Assembly: GCF_029360705.1 (NCBI RefSeq)
Contig: NZ_JARKMX010000001.1
Coordinates: 248,001-312,000, forward strand
Reading direction: 5' to 3'
DNA: 64,000 bases
Source: Paraflavitalea pollutisoli
GTDB lineage: Bacteria > Bacteroidota > Bacteroidia > Chitinophagales > Chitinophagaceae
Position 1 is the first letter of the stretch, and each line of letters begins with the position of its first letter. Below, piece by piece: positions 16,367 through 25,775 of this stretch. Under the pieces are notes generated by a model that was not told the origin of the DNA, ran no database searches, and saw nothing but the letters and a program-made list of their open reading frames with translations. The position numbers were made by a program, and so were the translations under genes.

Positions 16367-16960
16367 GCGCCCATTACCCCATTTCCGAATGCCATAGCTA
16401 CAAGGCCGGTTTGCCAGCTACACGATTAAGGTAACTATTGTGTCAAAATGGCGTAGTTGCTGAATGGTGAAACCTGAATAACCCAAATTTCTAACAAGCC
16501 AAGGTATGTCCTGGTGCGATTTACGAGCAGGCATTCATCAGGCACCCACCGCCTGGCTAAGGCGTACCGTTCCCGTGTTTCGCCTAAAGCACCAGTAAAC
16601 CTGAAGTAAACCTAGAGTAAACCGCAACTAACAATCGGATTGATTTTCAATCCCAGCGGCAACGCTGTTTGGCGGTAGTAGAGGGCGGGTTGCCCGACCG
16701 ATTCAGCCACTGAATGACACATTATAGAAGATATTGAAAGCAGGCCCCAAAGATACCTCCTGAAATGCCAGAATGACGCAATTGGGCGAAAGCAAATGAT
16801 TGCAACGCCGTAGCAGCCTATGTTTGATAAAATCACCCCCACTCAACCCGCTCCTTTTACCATTCATCCAGATTCTGTTGGCTGCACCTAAACGGCCAAT
16901 CCTGGCTAAAGGCCGCCGGTACTGCATTTCGGGCAAAACTCATTATTGGCTTATCAAAAT
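16367..16960. other. Long non-coding stretch with a short 11-bp tandem repeat
   Basis: It lies between the envelope operon and the padR promoter. No frame on either strand has family-like composition. The only clear structure is the repeat at 16594-16626. Confidence 0.5.
16594..16626. repeat. Three 11-bp tandem repeats, AGTAAACC-based
   Basis: AGTAAACC begins at 16594, 16605 and 16616, each followed by three variable bases. The period equals that of the unrelated CCGAG repeat at 3842-3896. Confidence 0.7.
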
Positions 16961-16965
16961 TACCT

Positions 16966-17037
16966 TACCTCGGTAGGTACTATATGTTGCATAGTACTAA
17001 AAAACTCCATACATTTGTATTGTCAATGAAACAATAC
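16966..17037 (+). promoter_or_regulatory. padR promoter with two matching dyad operators
   Basis: The promoter is TTG at 16987-16989, a 20-nt spacer, and TACATTTG at 17010-17017. One dyad is GTACTAT-N7-ATAGTAC (16977-16997) and covers the -33 element. The second, GTATTGT-N7-ACAATAC (17017-17037), starts at the last base of the -7 box and covers the start site. Both fit GTAyTrT-N7-AyArTAC and their centres are 40 bp apart. A third short dyad, TACCT-N4-AGGTA, overlaps at 16966-16979. Autorepression by PadR is the simplest reading. Confidence 0.65.
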
Positions 17038-17038
17038 A

Positions 17039-17120
17039 CTGGCAGCAAGGGGTAAAAACAAGTATAGCCTTAAAACAAAACGTTCACAGTATAGCCATGA
17101 AGCCCCTGCTGCCAGTTTTT
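17039..17120 (+). terminator. Terminator-like hairpin in the padR leader
   Basis: CTGGCAGCAAGGGG (17039-17052) pairs with CCCCTGCTGCCAG (17103-17115): 13 bp with one bulged A, then five T. The loop is long (50 nt), so it may act as an attenuator that depends on leader translation rather than as a strong terminator. Confidence 0.5.
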
Positions 17121-17141
17121 AACAACAAACGCATCATATGA
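17097..17141 (+). CDS. Candidate 14-codon leader peptide upstream of padR
   Basis: MKPLLPVFNNKRII followed by TGA. The TGA overlaps the padR ATG (ATGA at 17138-17141), so translation could be coupled. Codons 3-7 lie in the 3' arm of the leader hairpin. The ATG follows AGTATAGCC, the same nine bases that precede the ATG at 20008. It is too short for sequence-based proof of coding. Confidence 0.35.
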   Translation: MKPLLPVFNNKRII

Positions 17142-17554
17142 ATATCGAGAACACACAGAGCCAGATGCGGAAAGGGATCCTGGAGTTCTGCATTCTCTCC
17201 ATCATCCGCCGGGGTGAAGCTTACCCCAGTGATATCGTGGATGAAATGAGAGGTTGCAACCTGCAGATACTGGAAGGTACCCTTTACCCCCTCTTAACCC
17301 GGCTGAAAAATGCCGATATGCTCACCTACCGCTGGGTAGAAAGCAACTCGGGGCCACCCAGAAAATATTTCTCGCTTACACCGAAAGGCGAGGAATTCTA
17401 CGGCGAACTGGAAGCCACCTGGCACGAACTGGCCAACGCGGTCACCCTGTTAACCACCAAAAAAGAGTCACTCGTTTCCACGGCCGGTAGCGTTTCTTTC
17501 GGACCCGATTCTGCCAGCACACCAACCAACACTTCAACCGACAAACCAGCGTAA
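17138..17554 (+). CDS. PadR-family transcriptional regulator
   Basis: 138 aa. The winged-helix domain fits PadR subfamily 2: QMRKGILEFCILSII, EAYPSDIVDEM, LEGTLYPLLTRLKNADML, then the wing with RKYFSLTPKGEEF. A short C-terminal helix for dimerisation and a Ser/Thr-rich tail follow. It is 2 bp upstream of the PspC gene. PadR-PspC pairs are common in Bacteroidota and PadR usually represses its own operon, which fits the dyads at 16977 and 17017. The effector is unknown. Confidence 0.93.
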   Translation: MNIENTQSQMRKGILEFCILSIIRRGEAYPSDIVDEMRGCNLQILEGTLYPLLTRLKNADMLTYRWVESNSGPPRKYFSLTPKGEEFYGELEATWHELANAVTLLTTKKESLVSTAGSVSFGPDSASTPTNTSTDKPA

Positions 17555-17556
17555 TC

Positions 17557-19845
17557 ATGAAAAAGGTAATCAATATAAACTTTCAGGGCAGAGTGATCCC
17601 CATCGAGGAGACCGCTTATGAACTCCTGAAACAATACATCGAAAGCCTCCGAAGGTACTTCGCCAAGGAAGAAGGTCGTGATGAGATCATCAACGACATC
17701 GAAGGCCGTATCGCCGAACTGTTTTCTGAAAGGATCAAAAAGGGTGCTACCTGCATCACCGATGACGACGTCAACGCCGTGATCGCCAGCATGGGCCGCC
17801 CCGAAGATTTCGAAGCAGAAACCGCCGGTACCGAAACAAGCAATACGCAACAACAACAGCAGCAGCAACAAAGCAGCCAGAGCCATACCAGCAGCAGCTC
17901 GCAAAGCTATGGTACATACAACCGCCCTGGTCGTGGACGTCTCTACCGCAATGCCGATGACAAGATCCTCGGTGGTGTAGCCAGCGGACTGGCGAACTAC
18001 CTCGGTATCGACCCCGTGATCATGCGGATCATCTTCGTGGTGTTGTTTGCACCCCTCTTCTGGGTATATATATTATTGTGGGTGATCATTCCTTCCCAGT
18101 CCATCGAAACCAATATCACCAAACGACTGTACCGCAGTGCAGAAGATAAGGTGATCTCCGGTGTCTGTGGCGGTCTGGCTGCCTACTTCAATACCCCCAA
18201 CTGGGTACCCCGCCTGATCTTCGCTTTGCCTTTGATCTTCGGGCTCATCTCTGGTGTATTCAACAACTTCTGGTGGCACGATTGGGATTTCTGGTGGGGA
18301 CCTAAGATCATCACCAGCTCACTCGGCAGCACCCTTTTCCTGACCTATATCATTCTGTGGATCACCGTTCCCATCGCTGTTACTTCAGCCGAAAAACTGG
18401 AAATGCGGGGGGAGAAGGTAGACCTTAACTCCATCCGGGATACCGTTAAGGAAGATCTCGAAGGATTTAAGGTCCGCGCAGAAAAATGGGGTAAAGAAGT
18501 AAAAGAATCTGCCCAGCAGTTTGGGGAAAAAGCAAGAGAGTTCGGACAAACAGCCGGCTCACGCGCCAAGACCTTTTCCGCAGAAGCAGGGCCTGCCGCC
18601 CGCCATGCCGGGAGCGGAGTAGGCCACGCGATTGGCGTGATCTTCAAAGCCTTCTTCATGTTCATCTTTGCCATCATCCTGATCTCGGTGATTACCGTGG
18701 CCGCAGCGTTCATCTTCGGAGGATTCACCGTGTTCCCCGTGAAGGATTTTATCCTCGATGGTTTTGGACAGAACATGCTCGCCTGGGCAACCCTGATCCT
18801 CTTCCTGGGTATACCGCTCATCGCTGTACTCACCTGGCTGGTTCGCCGCATCATGGGTGTACGTTCCAAGAACCACTCACTCCGGTATGTATTCGCAACC
18901 CTTTGGTTTGCCGGTCTGATCTGCGCCTTTATATTGGGGATGACGCTCGGCCGCGATTTCAAAGCATCAGGCTATGCGCCTGAAGAAGAAGTGCAACTGA
19001 CGCAACCTGCCGGTGGCCGCCTGATCGTCGATGTAGCCGATACCTTCGATAAATACTATGGTGGCGATTGGTACGGCATCGATTGGGAAGAATGGCCCTT
19101 CTACGCCATCAACCAGGATACCGTGATGCTCAACACCGTTCGCGTCAACATCAAGAAAAGTGAAGACGATAAATTCCACGTACGCCGGGTGAAGTTTAGC
19201 CGCGGTAGCGACCTCGCCGATGCCCGCGAGCTGGCCGGGAAGATTGCTTTCAACGTAGAACAGCAGGATAGCGTGTTGCTGCTGCCCAAAGGATTTGCCA
19301 TCAGCCGCAACGAAAAGTTCAGGAATCAACAAGTACTGGTGATCGTTGAAGTACCTGTAGGCAAACGCATCCGCATCGATAGTAAAGTAGAGAACTATGA
19401 GTGGTTCAGCATCAACATCAATCGTCGTCGCGGATACCGCAACAACGACTTCGACTGGGACAATTCCTTCGGTTGGAGCAGCGATCGCGATATGATCATG
19501 ACACCGGATGAGGGATTGCAGTCTGTTGATAAATACGAAGAGAAAGAACTGAAGTCCGGAAAATTCAAACTGAAAATAAAAGACGGCGATAATGAGCTGA
19601 ACATCGAAGGCGAGTTGAAGGACACACAGCCTCAGACCCAGCCCAAGGCTGACACCACCGGCGGCTATCGTTACCGTCGCAACAAAGAAACAGAAGCAGT
19701 AGATACGGCCGGCCCTGTTAAAAAAGCAGACACCCGCACCACCTACCGCTCCAAAGCAGCTGACGAAGAGCACGGAAGCAACACCAGAAAGCCCTTGCTG
19801 GCAGATATGGCAGGTCCCGTCGCCTCGCTCGCAAAGCTCTTTTAA
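17557..19845 (+). CDS. Membrane protein with two PspC domains and a poly-Gln linker
   Basis: 762 aa. Residues 1-90 form a helical cytoplasmic domain (FQGRVIPIEETAYELLKQYIESL). A run of eight Gln plus a Ser-rich linker follows at about 96-120. Two PspC domains start near 128 (RLYRNADDKILGGVASGLANYLG) and 191 (RLYRSAEDKVISGVCGGLAAYF), each with a hydrophobic hairpin. An amphipathic helix region, more membrane segments to about 470, and a large soluble C-terminal part rich in Asp and Lys complete it. PspC domains sense envelope stress in the phage-shock response; here the protein is likely the target and partner of PadR. Confidence 0.85.
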   Translation: MKKVININFQGRVIPIEETAYELLKQYIESLRRYFAKEEGRDEIINDIEGRIAELFSERIKKGATCITDDDVNAVIASMGRPEDFEAETAGTETSNTQQQQQQQQSSQSHTSSSSQSYGTYNRPGRGRLYRNADDKILGGVASGLANYLGIDPVIMRIIFVVLFAPLFWVYILLWVIIPSQSIETNITKRLYRSAEDKVISGVCGGLAAYFNTPNWVPRLIFALPLIFGLISGVFNNFWWHDWDFWWGPKIITSSLGSTLFLTYIILWITVPIAVTSAEKLEMRGEKVDLNSIRDTVKEDLEGFKVRAEKWGKEVKESAQQFGEKAREFGQTAGSRAKTFSAEAGPAARHAGSGVGHAIGVIFKAFFMFIFAIILISVITVAAAFIFGGFTVFPVKDFILDGFGQNMLAWATLILFLGIPLIAVLTWLVRRIMGVRSKNHSLRYVFATLWFAGLICAFILGMTLGRDFKASGYAPEEEVQLTQPAGGRLIVDVADTFDKYYGGDWYGIDWEEWPFYAINQDTVMLNTVRVNIKKSEDDKFHVRRVKFSRGSDLADARELAGKIAFNVEQQDSVLLLPKGFAISRNEKFRNQQVLVIVEVPVGKRIRIDSKVENYEWFSININRRRGYRNNDFDWDNSFGWSSDRDMIMTPDEGLQSVDKYEEKELKSGKFKLKIKDGDNELNIEGELKDTQPQTQPKADTTGGYRYRRNKETEAVDTAGPVKKADTRTTYRSKAADEEHGSNTRKPLLADMAGPVASLAKLF

Positions 19846-19895
19846 GATTTTGGTCACGGATCTTCTATCCAGGACCTGGTTGAAGTTGGAACAAC

Positions 19896-19928
19896 GGGGC
19901 CGGTTACACTACGGCCCCATTTTTTTCC
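19896..19928 (+). terminator. Terminator of the padR-PspC operon
   Basis: GGGGCCG (19896-19902) pairs with CGGCCCC (19912-19918), 9-nt loop, then a long T-run. Confidence 0.88.
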
Positions 19929-20007
19929 CTCCCTCGTACCCTTCCGCTACCCGCTCATTAGGACATCCCCCTCGTCCGTTTTTCCCTTAATAGTATAAAG
20001 TATAGCC

Positions 20008-20847
20008 ATGAAAAAAGTATTTCGTATAGCCATCTGGCTATTGGTCATTGTTGTTGCCTTATTGGGAACGATCTACCTTATTGCCTGGAAATCGCCCCGT
20101 TATTACAAGCTTAGCCATACCATCACCGTTCGCGACTCCATCACCCCTTTTGCCAATTATCCGCTCATCGCCAACCACCCCCGGCCCTATATCCTGGAGG
20201 GCAAAAGTTTTGTGATCATCGGCGCCGAACATACCCGCAATCCGCAACATCCCCAGATCGCTGAAATAGAAAAGCATTGGAAGCAATTGAAGCCCACGGT
20301 GGCACTGGTAGAAGGTCGCCTGGGTTTTCTCTTCCCCGGCCTCATGGATCCCGTCAGTACACTGGGCGAGGGCGGCAAAGTAAGTCAACTGGCAAGGAAA
20401 GACGGTATCCCCCTGTACAATTGGGACCTGTCTAAAGAAGACCTGGCCATGCGGTTGAAGGAAAAGTTCAGTCCCGAACAGATCGCCCTTGCCCAGATCC
20501 TGAATCCCTATTTCAGCCAGCTACGATTTGGCAAGCCGATCTCTCCGGAAGGGTTTGTAGAGCAGTGCCTGCATCGGGCCAGCTATGTACAACAGACACA
20601 AAAGTTCCGGTCAGTAAACGATGTCGACCGGAGCTGGAAGCGGTATTTCCCGCTAGAACCTGATTGGCGCAATACTTCCGATGAGCAGGCATTGCCCGGC
20701 TACCTGGCAGATATGATGAACATAACCAACGATCTGCGCAACCAGCACCTCGTAGCTACCATGAAAGAGCTGGCCGCCCGGCAAGAGCGTGTGTTCCTGA
20801 TCTGTGGTTCGAGCCATGCGGCTTGCGTGGCCCCTGCATTCAAGTAA
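20008..20847 (+). CDS. TraB/GumN-like membrane-anchored protein
   Basis: 279 aa with one N-terminal membrane segment (about residues 6-27); the rest is probably extracytoplasmic. The motifs [14 protein letters not shown] near residue 72, VALVEGR near 100 and the C-terminal ICGSSHAA fit the TIKI/TraB/GumN group, in which His, Glu and the C-terminal GxxH contribute to a metal site. Similarity is remote and the fold call is tentative. The ATG is preceded by AGTATAGCC. gcvT starts 76 bp downstream from its own promoter. Confidence 0.6.
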   Translation: MKKVFRIAIWLLVIVVALLGTIYLIAWKSPRYYKLSHTITVRDSITPFANYPLIANHPRPYILEGKSFVIIGAEHTRNPQHPQIAEIEKHWKQLKPTVALVEGRLGFLFPGLMDPVSTLGEGGKVSQLARKDGIPLYNWDLSKEDLAMRLKEKFSPEQIALAQILNPYFSQLRFGKPISPEGFVEQCLHRASYVQQTQKFRSVNDVDRSWKRYFPLEPDWRNTSDEQALPGYLADMMNITNDLRNQHLVATMKELAARQERVFLICGSSHAACVAPAFK

Positions 20848-20875
20848 ACTTACCCGTATGCCAGTCCTCTTTTTA

Positions 20876-20906
20876 TTGGCGACCTTGGCGGCAACCTTTA
20901 TTTTTG
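20876..20906 (+). promoter_or_regulatory. gcvT promoter
   Basis: TTG at 20876-20878, a 20-nt spacer, TATTTTTG at 20899-20906. The predicted 5' UTR is only about 13 nt. Confidence 0.65.
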
Positions 20907-20923
20907 CCGATCAAAATCAACAA

Positions 20924-22009
20924 ATGAAGAATACTCCTTTCACACAGAAACACATTGCCCTGGGGGCAAAAATGGCGGAGTTTGCTGGCTATAATATGCC
21001 AATATCCTACACCGGAATCAATGATGAACATGCTGCCGTGCGCAACAATGCCGGTATTTTTGACGTTAGCCACATGGGTGAATTCATCCTGAAAGGAGAA
21101 AAAGCACTTGATCTCATCCAACGCGTAACTTCCAACGACGCCTCCAAACTGACTGCCGGAAAAGCACAGTACAGCTGCCTGCCCAATCTGCAAGGCGGTA
21201 TCGTAGACGATCTTTTGGTGTACTGCATCGAAGAGAACAAGGTATATATGCTGGTGGTGAATGCCTCCAATATCGAAAAGGATTGGAACTGGATCAGCCA
21301 GTTCAATACAGACAATGTGGAGATGCACAATGTGAGCGACAAAACCTGTCTGCTGGCCATACAGGGACCCAATGCCACGAAGATGTTGCAGCCACTCACC
21401 GACATCGATATCCTCAACCTGAAGTATTACACTTTTGGTAAGGGTAAATTTGCCGGGGTAGATAATGTCGTAGTAAGTGCTACCGGCTATACCGGTGCAG
21501 GTGGTATCGAGATCTATTTTGAAGACAAAGATGGTGCAGCAGATAAGATCTGGGATGCCATTTTCGCCGCTGGCGGTCCGCAAGGATTGAAGCCCATCGG
21601 CCTGGGTGCCCGCGATACCCTGCGCCTCGAAATGGGATTCTGTCTCTATGGTAATGATATCGACGACACCACTTCACCGCTGGAAGCAGGTCTGGGTTGG
21701 ATAACCAAGTTTACCAAGGACTTTACCGCCAAAGAAATACTGGAAGAGCAAAAGAAAGCCGGTCTCAGCCGCAAGCTGGTAGGCTTTGAAATGATCGATA
21801 AAGGTATTCCCCGTCATGATTATGTGATCGCCGACGCAAATGGTAACGCTATTGGTAAAGTGACGTCGGGTACACAGGCACCCAGCCTCGGCAAAGCCGT
21901 CGGTATGGGCTATGTGGAAACAGCTTATGCGCCGATCGACTCGGCTATCTACATCAAAGTAAGAGACAAGCTCCTGCAGGCCAAGGTGGTGAAGTTCCCC
22001 TTCCTGTAA
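20924..22009 (+). CDS. gcvT: Aminomethyltransferase, glycine cleavage T protein
   Basis: 361 aa, the standard length. It transfers the methylene group from the aminomethyl-lipoyl H protein to tetrahydrofolate and releases ammonia. Family signatures: [29 protein letters not shown] at the N-terminus, [31 protein letters not shown], and [22 protein letters not shown]. The start at 20924 was chosen because the promoter lies just upstream and a longer frame overlaps the preceding gene. Other gcv genes are not in the window. A strong terminator follows. Confidence 0.96.
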   Translation: MKNTPFTQKHIALGAKMAEFAGYNMPISYTGINDEHAAVRNNAGIFDVSHMGEFILKGEKALDLIQRVTSNDASKLTAGKAQYSCLPNLQGGIVDDLLVYCIEENKVYMLVVNASNIEKDWNWISQFNTDNVEMHNVSDKTCLLAIQGPNATKMLQPLTDIDILNLKYYTFGKGKFAGVDNVVVSATGYTGAGGIEIYFEDKDGAADKIWDAIFAAGGPQGLKPIGLGARDTLRLEMGFCLYGNDIDDTTSPLEAGLGWITKFTKDFTAKEILEEQKKAGLSRKLVGFEMIDKGIPRHDYVIADANGNAIGKVTSGTQAPSLGKAVGMGYVETAYAPIDSAIYIKVRDKLLQAKVVKFPFL

Positions 22010-22033
22010 TGGTTGAATGATATGTACAAATGG

Positions 22034-22068
22034 GAGCGTTGCAGATCAGCTGCAGCGCTCTTTTTTTT
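22034..22068 (+). terminator. gcvT terminator
   Basis: 11-bp stem (22034-22044 with 22050-22060, one G-T pair), 5-nt loop, eight T. Confidence 0.9.
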
Positions 22069-22212
22069 GCCTGAGAAATGGGCCATGGGCCGTAGCGTTG
22101 ATAGGCAACATACCGGAGAGCTGGGAAGGAAGGTGCTGCAATCCCGCACGGGGCGCACAATCTGGCTTATTTCTTGCTATTTATTCGGCACCTCAAGCAA
22201 ACCAGCTATCCC

Positions 22213-22689
22213 ATGCCCATCATCCACCTGACGACCTTTATTGCCGCACCAGTCGAACGCGTATTCGATCTTAGCCGTAGCATCGATCTGCATAAAAAAT
22301 CAATGTCACATACTGGTGAACAAGCCGTGGCCGGCACTACCATGGGGTTGATCGGTCAGGATGAGACGGTTACCTGGAAAGCCAAACACCTCTTCAAGAC
22401 CCGCATCATGAAGGTGCGCATTTCCGACATGAAAAAGCCCTATAGCTTTACCGACGAAATGGTAGAAGGGTCTTTCAAAAGCATGAAGCACGAACATCAT
22501 TTCAAGCAGATCGAAAACGGTACGCTGGCCATCGATTTGTTTTCCTTCGAAACGCCCTGGGGAGTATTGGGCAAAATGGTCAACATACTATACCTGCGCA
22601 ACTACATGGAGCAACTCCTCAATCAACGCAACCAAACCATCCGCGAATATGCAGAGAGCGACAAATGGAAATTTATTTTACAGAAATGA
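22213..22689 (+). CDS. SRPBCC-family protein
   Basis: 158 aa. It begins with the family pattern HLTTFIAAPVERVFDLSRSIDLHKKSM and has the alternating strands and long C-terminal helix (MEQLLNQRNQTIREYAE) of the START/Bet v1-like helix-grip fold, similar to cell-division inhibitor SulA-like or YndB-type annotations in Bacteroidota. The cavity ligand cannot be predicted. The start at 22213 was chosen because residues upstream of it are not family-like. It stands alone between gcvT and comB. Confidence 0.85.
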   Translation: MPIIHLTTFIAAPVERVFDLSRSIDLHKKSMSHTGEQAVAGTTMGLIGQDETVTWKAKHLFKTRIMKVRISDMKKPYSFTDEMVEGSFKSMKHEHHFKQIENGTLAIDLFSFETPWGVLGKMVNILYLRNYMEQLLNQRNQTIREYAESDKWKFILQK

Positions 22690-22816
22690 GCACCATTTTG
22701 GCAAAGCATTAACGATCGCCGGAAACGCCCGCCCGAACTACTTTTCGCATATTTTGTTTTTTTAGCTGGTATCTGCATCTTAACATTGCAGCTGATTTTA
22801 AATCGTTAATCCCTTC

Positions 22817-23557
22817 ATGAGCACCAATAAACCAGCACTGTACACTACCCTGTCTCCGGCCTTATTACACCTGTATGATCTTAACAATACCATTGTAGTG
22901 ATCATCGACGTGCTTCGGGCTACGTCTACCATCGCTACTGCCCTGTACAATGGGGCTAAATGTGTTATTCCGGTAGACAGTGTGGCCAGGTGTATAGAGC
23001 TCGGCAAAAGCATCGACTCCATCACCGCCGGTGAGCGCGATGGGCAGGTTGCAGAAGGGCTTCAGTATGGTAACTCTCCTTTCGAATATCCCGAAACCTT
23101 TATTCGCAACAAGACCCTCGTGCTGACCACCACCAATGGCACGAAATTGTTACATATGGCATTGGATAGGGGAGCGGGACAGATCGTTACCGGTTCATTT
23201 CCCAATCTGTCAGCAGTTTGCGAGTACCTGGTTGCACAGAACATGCCGGTGGTATTGGGCTGCGCAGCCTGGAAAGACCGTGTAAACATCGAGGATACCT
23301 TATTCGCTGGAGCGGTGATCAATCGTATCAAAGAGCATTTCACCATCAATTGCGACTCATCGCAAATGGCAGAAACCATGTATGTTGCAGCAAGCAAAGA
23401 CCTCTATGGTTTCATGCAGGAAAAGAATGCTTCACACTTCAATCGGCTTACGGGCTTTGGGCTTGAAAAGGATATCCGGTATTGCTTGACACCGGATGTA
23501 GCCAATGTATTGCCCTTTTATGAAGATGGCAAGCTGGTGGTACATACACCGCGGTAA
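22817..23557 (+). CDS. comB: 2-phosphosulfolactate phosphatase (ComB family)
   Basis: 246 aa, usual length. ComB removes phosphate from 2-phospho-3-sulfolactate in a Mg2+-dependent reaction. Family motifs: VVIIDVLRATSTIATAL near residue 27 with the essential Asp, AGERDG, GNSPFEY, the TTTNGT loop near residue 104, and CAAWKD. ComA and ComC are not adjacent. In Bacteroidota, sulfolactate or cysteate chemistry may feed sulfonolipids, so a role there is an inference, not shown by the locus. Confidence 0.92.
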   Translation: MSTNKPALYTTLSPALLHLYDLNNTIVVIIDVLRATSTIATALYNGAKCVIPVDSVARCIELGKSIDSITAGERDGQVAEGLQYGNSPFEYPETFIRNKTLVLTTTNGTKLLHMALDRGAGQIVTGSFPNLSAVCEYLVAQNMPVVLGCAAWKDRVNIEDTLFAGAVINRIKEHFTINCDSSQMAETMYVAASKDLYGFMQEKNASHFNRLTGFGLEKDIRYCLTPDVANVLPFYEDGKLVVHTPR

Positions 23558-23890
23558 ATGACCGTTGGCGGGGGGTAAAATATTCCTTCCGGGGGTACCA
23601 TGAATTGGCATATATTGCAGCACAGATCAGGCTTTTAGTCAAATTGAACGTTGGTTATACCCTTTTTACCGTTCATAACAGGAAACCCTTATCCCAAAGG
23701 GCAAAAATTTTTGCTTTTTATAAAATTGATGTATTATTGTGGCGGAATAGGACTGATAAGTCATACCCGATCTCTGCTACTCATCAGTTTTTGTGCATTC
23801 CGACACAATATAAACTCATTTCAAAAGATTTTTTTTCAACACACACAAAGATTGGTCCTCTAATCAAGTGTTAAACTTTCAAGTTTTGTT
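23558..23890. other. Long rho leader region (333 bp)
   Basis: AT-rich. It contains the perfect palindrome GCAAAAATTTTTGC (23701-23714) overlapping the TTG of a candidate promoter (23711-23739). The predicted rho 5' UTR from there is about 145 nt, long enough for autoregulation by Rho itself. Confidence 0.45.
23711..23739 (+). promoter_or_regulatory. Candidate rho promoter
   Basis: TTG at 23711-23713, an 18-nt spacer, TATTATTG at 23732-23739 (one mismatch to TAnnTTTG). The TTG lies inside the palindrome at 23701-23714. Confidence 0.4.
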
Positions 23891-25561
23891 ATGTATGATA
23901 TTCTCCAACTGAACGACATGCTCGTTCCCGAACTGCTTGATATAGCTGAGCAGCTTAAAATCCCCAATCCAAAAAAGCTCGACAAGCAGGGTCTCATCTA
24001 CAAAATCCTCGATAAACAAGCCGTCCTGGCTAGCGATGAGAAAGGTTCCGCCACAGAAGATAAAGGCAAACGCAAACGCATCGTAAAAGCTACTACCGCC
24101 AATGCAACTGAAGAAGCAGACGTCATGAGCACTGGCGAAGAGAAGAAGCCAAAAGAGATCAAGAAAGAAGCTCCTAAGAAGAAAGCCGCCGAAAAAGTAA
24201 TCGTGGCAAAGAAAGTCGCCCGCAAGAAAAGCGACGATGAGCAACAAGTGCTCGACCTTCCCCCGGTTGTACAAGACGAAGAAGATGATGACGATGAAGA
24301 AATGACACAGCCTACACAACAAACGCAGAACGGTGTAGAACAGGAAGGCGAACAACATGTAGAAGAAGTACAGACAAATGGCGGTCATCAGGATCAACAA
24401 CATAAATCATATCCCCGTCACCGCGAAGCAGCCTTCAACATTGAGTTCGACGGCGTTATCCTCGGTGAAGGTGTACTGGAAATGATGCCGGACGGATACG
24501 GGTTCCTCCGTTCCTCCGATTACAACTATCTCTCTTCACCCGATGATATCTATGTATCCCCTTCGCAGATCAAGCTGTTTGGTCTCAAGACCGGTGATAC
24601 CGTTTACGGTGCCGTTCGCCCTCCCAAGGAAGGTGAAAAGTACTTCGCCCTGCTGAAAGTAGAGCATATCAATGGAAAGGCCCCCGAAGATGTTCGTGAC
24701 CGTGTTCCGTTTGATTATCTCACACCGCTTTTCCCCTTTGAAAAGCTCAACATTTTCACTGCCCCCAACGCTTATAGCACACGTATCATGGACCTGTTCA
24801 CACCTATCGGTAAGGGACAGCGTGGCCTGATCGTTGCACAGCCCAAAACCGGTAAAACGGTATTGCTGAAAGAAGTGGCCAACGCCATTGCGGCTAACCA
24901 CCCCGAGTGTTACCTGATGGTGGTACTCGTAGATGAGCGCCCTGAGGAAGTTACCGACATGGAACGTAGTGTAAGAGCAGAGGTAATTGCCTCTACCTTC
25001 GACGAACCAGCCGAAAAGCACGTGAAGGTATCTACCATCGCCCTGCAAAAGGCCAAGCGACTGGTTGAATGCGGTCACGATGTAGTGATCCTGCTCGATT
25101 CCATTACCCGTCTTGCCCGAGCACACAATACCGTGGCACCTGCATCTGGTAAAGTACTGTCGGGTGGTGTGGAAGCCAACGCGATGCAAAAGCCCAAGCA
25201 GTTCTTCGGTGCAGCCCGTAAGATCGAGAACGGTGGTTCACTCACCATCCTCGCAACGGCCCTGATCGACACTGGTTCGAAGATGGATGAAGTGATCTTC
25301 GAAGAGTTCAAGGGTACCGGTAACATGGAATTGCAACTGGATCGTCGCCTGGCCAACAGAAGGATCTTCCCCGCCATCGATCTCGTTGCCTCCTCCACAC
25401 GTCGCGATGACCTGCTCCTCGAAAGAGAAGTACTGCAGCGCATGAACCTGCTCCGTGTATATCTCACAGATATGAACACGGAAGAAGCCATGCACGAACT
25501 GCTGCGCCGCATGAGAGGAACCAAAGACAACCAGGAGTTCCTGGCCAGCATGAACGGATAG
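23891..25561 (+). CDS. rho: Transcription termination factor Rho with disordered insertion
   Basis: 556 aa, longer than E. coli Rho (419). The Rho_N helical domain covers about residues 1-47. A highly charged Lys/Glu/Gln-rich insertion without predicted fold runs from about 48 to 175. The cold-shock RNA-binding domain follows with GYGFLR near 201. The ATPase domain has Walker A PKTGKT near 318, [11 protein letters not shown], Walker [17 protein letters not shown], and the Q/R loops [12 protein letters not shown]. It is a hexameric RNA-dependent ATPase. Published work on Bacteroides Rho shows that such an insertion drives condensate formation; the same may hold here. Confidence 0.97.
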   Translation: MYDILQLNDMLVPELLDIAEQLKIPNPKKLDKQGLIYKILDKQAVLASDEKGSATEDKGKRKRIVKATTANATEEADVMSTGEEKKPKEIKKEAPKKKAAEKVIVAKKVARKKSDDEQQVLDLPPVVQDEEDDDDEEMTQPTQQTQNGVEQEGEQHVEEVQTNGGHQDQQHKSYPRHREAAFNIEFDGVILGEGVLEMMPDGYGFLRSSDYNYLSSPDDIYVSPSQIKLFGLKTGDTVYGAVRPPKEGEKYFALLKVEHINGKAPEDVRDRVPFDYLTPLFPFEKLNIFTAPNAYSTRIMDLFTPIGKGQRGLIVAQPKTGKTVLLKEVANAIAANHPECYLMVVLVDERPEEVTDMERSVRAEVIASTFDEPAEKHVKVSTIALQKAKRLVECGHDVVILLDSITRLARAHNTVAPASGKVLSGGVEANAMQKPKQFFGAARKIENGGSLTILATALIDTGSKMDEVIFEEFKGTGNMELQLDRRLANRRIFPAIDLVASSTRRDDLLLEREVLQRMNLLRVYLTDMNTEEAMHELLRRMRGTKDNQEFLASMNG

Positions 25562-25594
25562 ATTATACACTTCTCCTGTAGAAGTCAATATAAA

Positions 25595-25632
25595 AAGGCC
25601 CTGTAATCAGCGATGACTGCAGGGCCTTCTTA
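25595..25632 (+). terminator. rho terminator
   Basis: AAGGCCCTG (25595-25603) pairs with CAGGGCCTT (25620-25628); 16-nt loop, weak T-rich tail. Confidence 0.65.
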
Positions 25633-25775
25633 GTTATAGTAGCCGTAGATTGTTGCTTCGATACCTCCAGGGCGCAGGAAACTGGAATATGAGTCCTCTG
25701 CCTTTCGCCGGAGCCTGTCCCGACGAATGGCGGGATTGCCTCGGTGCCATTTCCTGGCCTCGATGCCTTGCTTCC

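Noticed and set aside
17847-17872. Short CAA/CAG repeat as a CRISPR-like or transposon feature
   Set aside because: It is an in-frame poly-Gln tract in the PspC protein.
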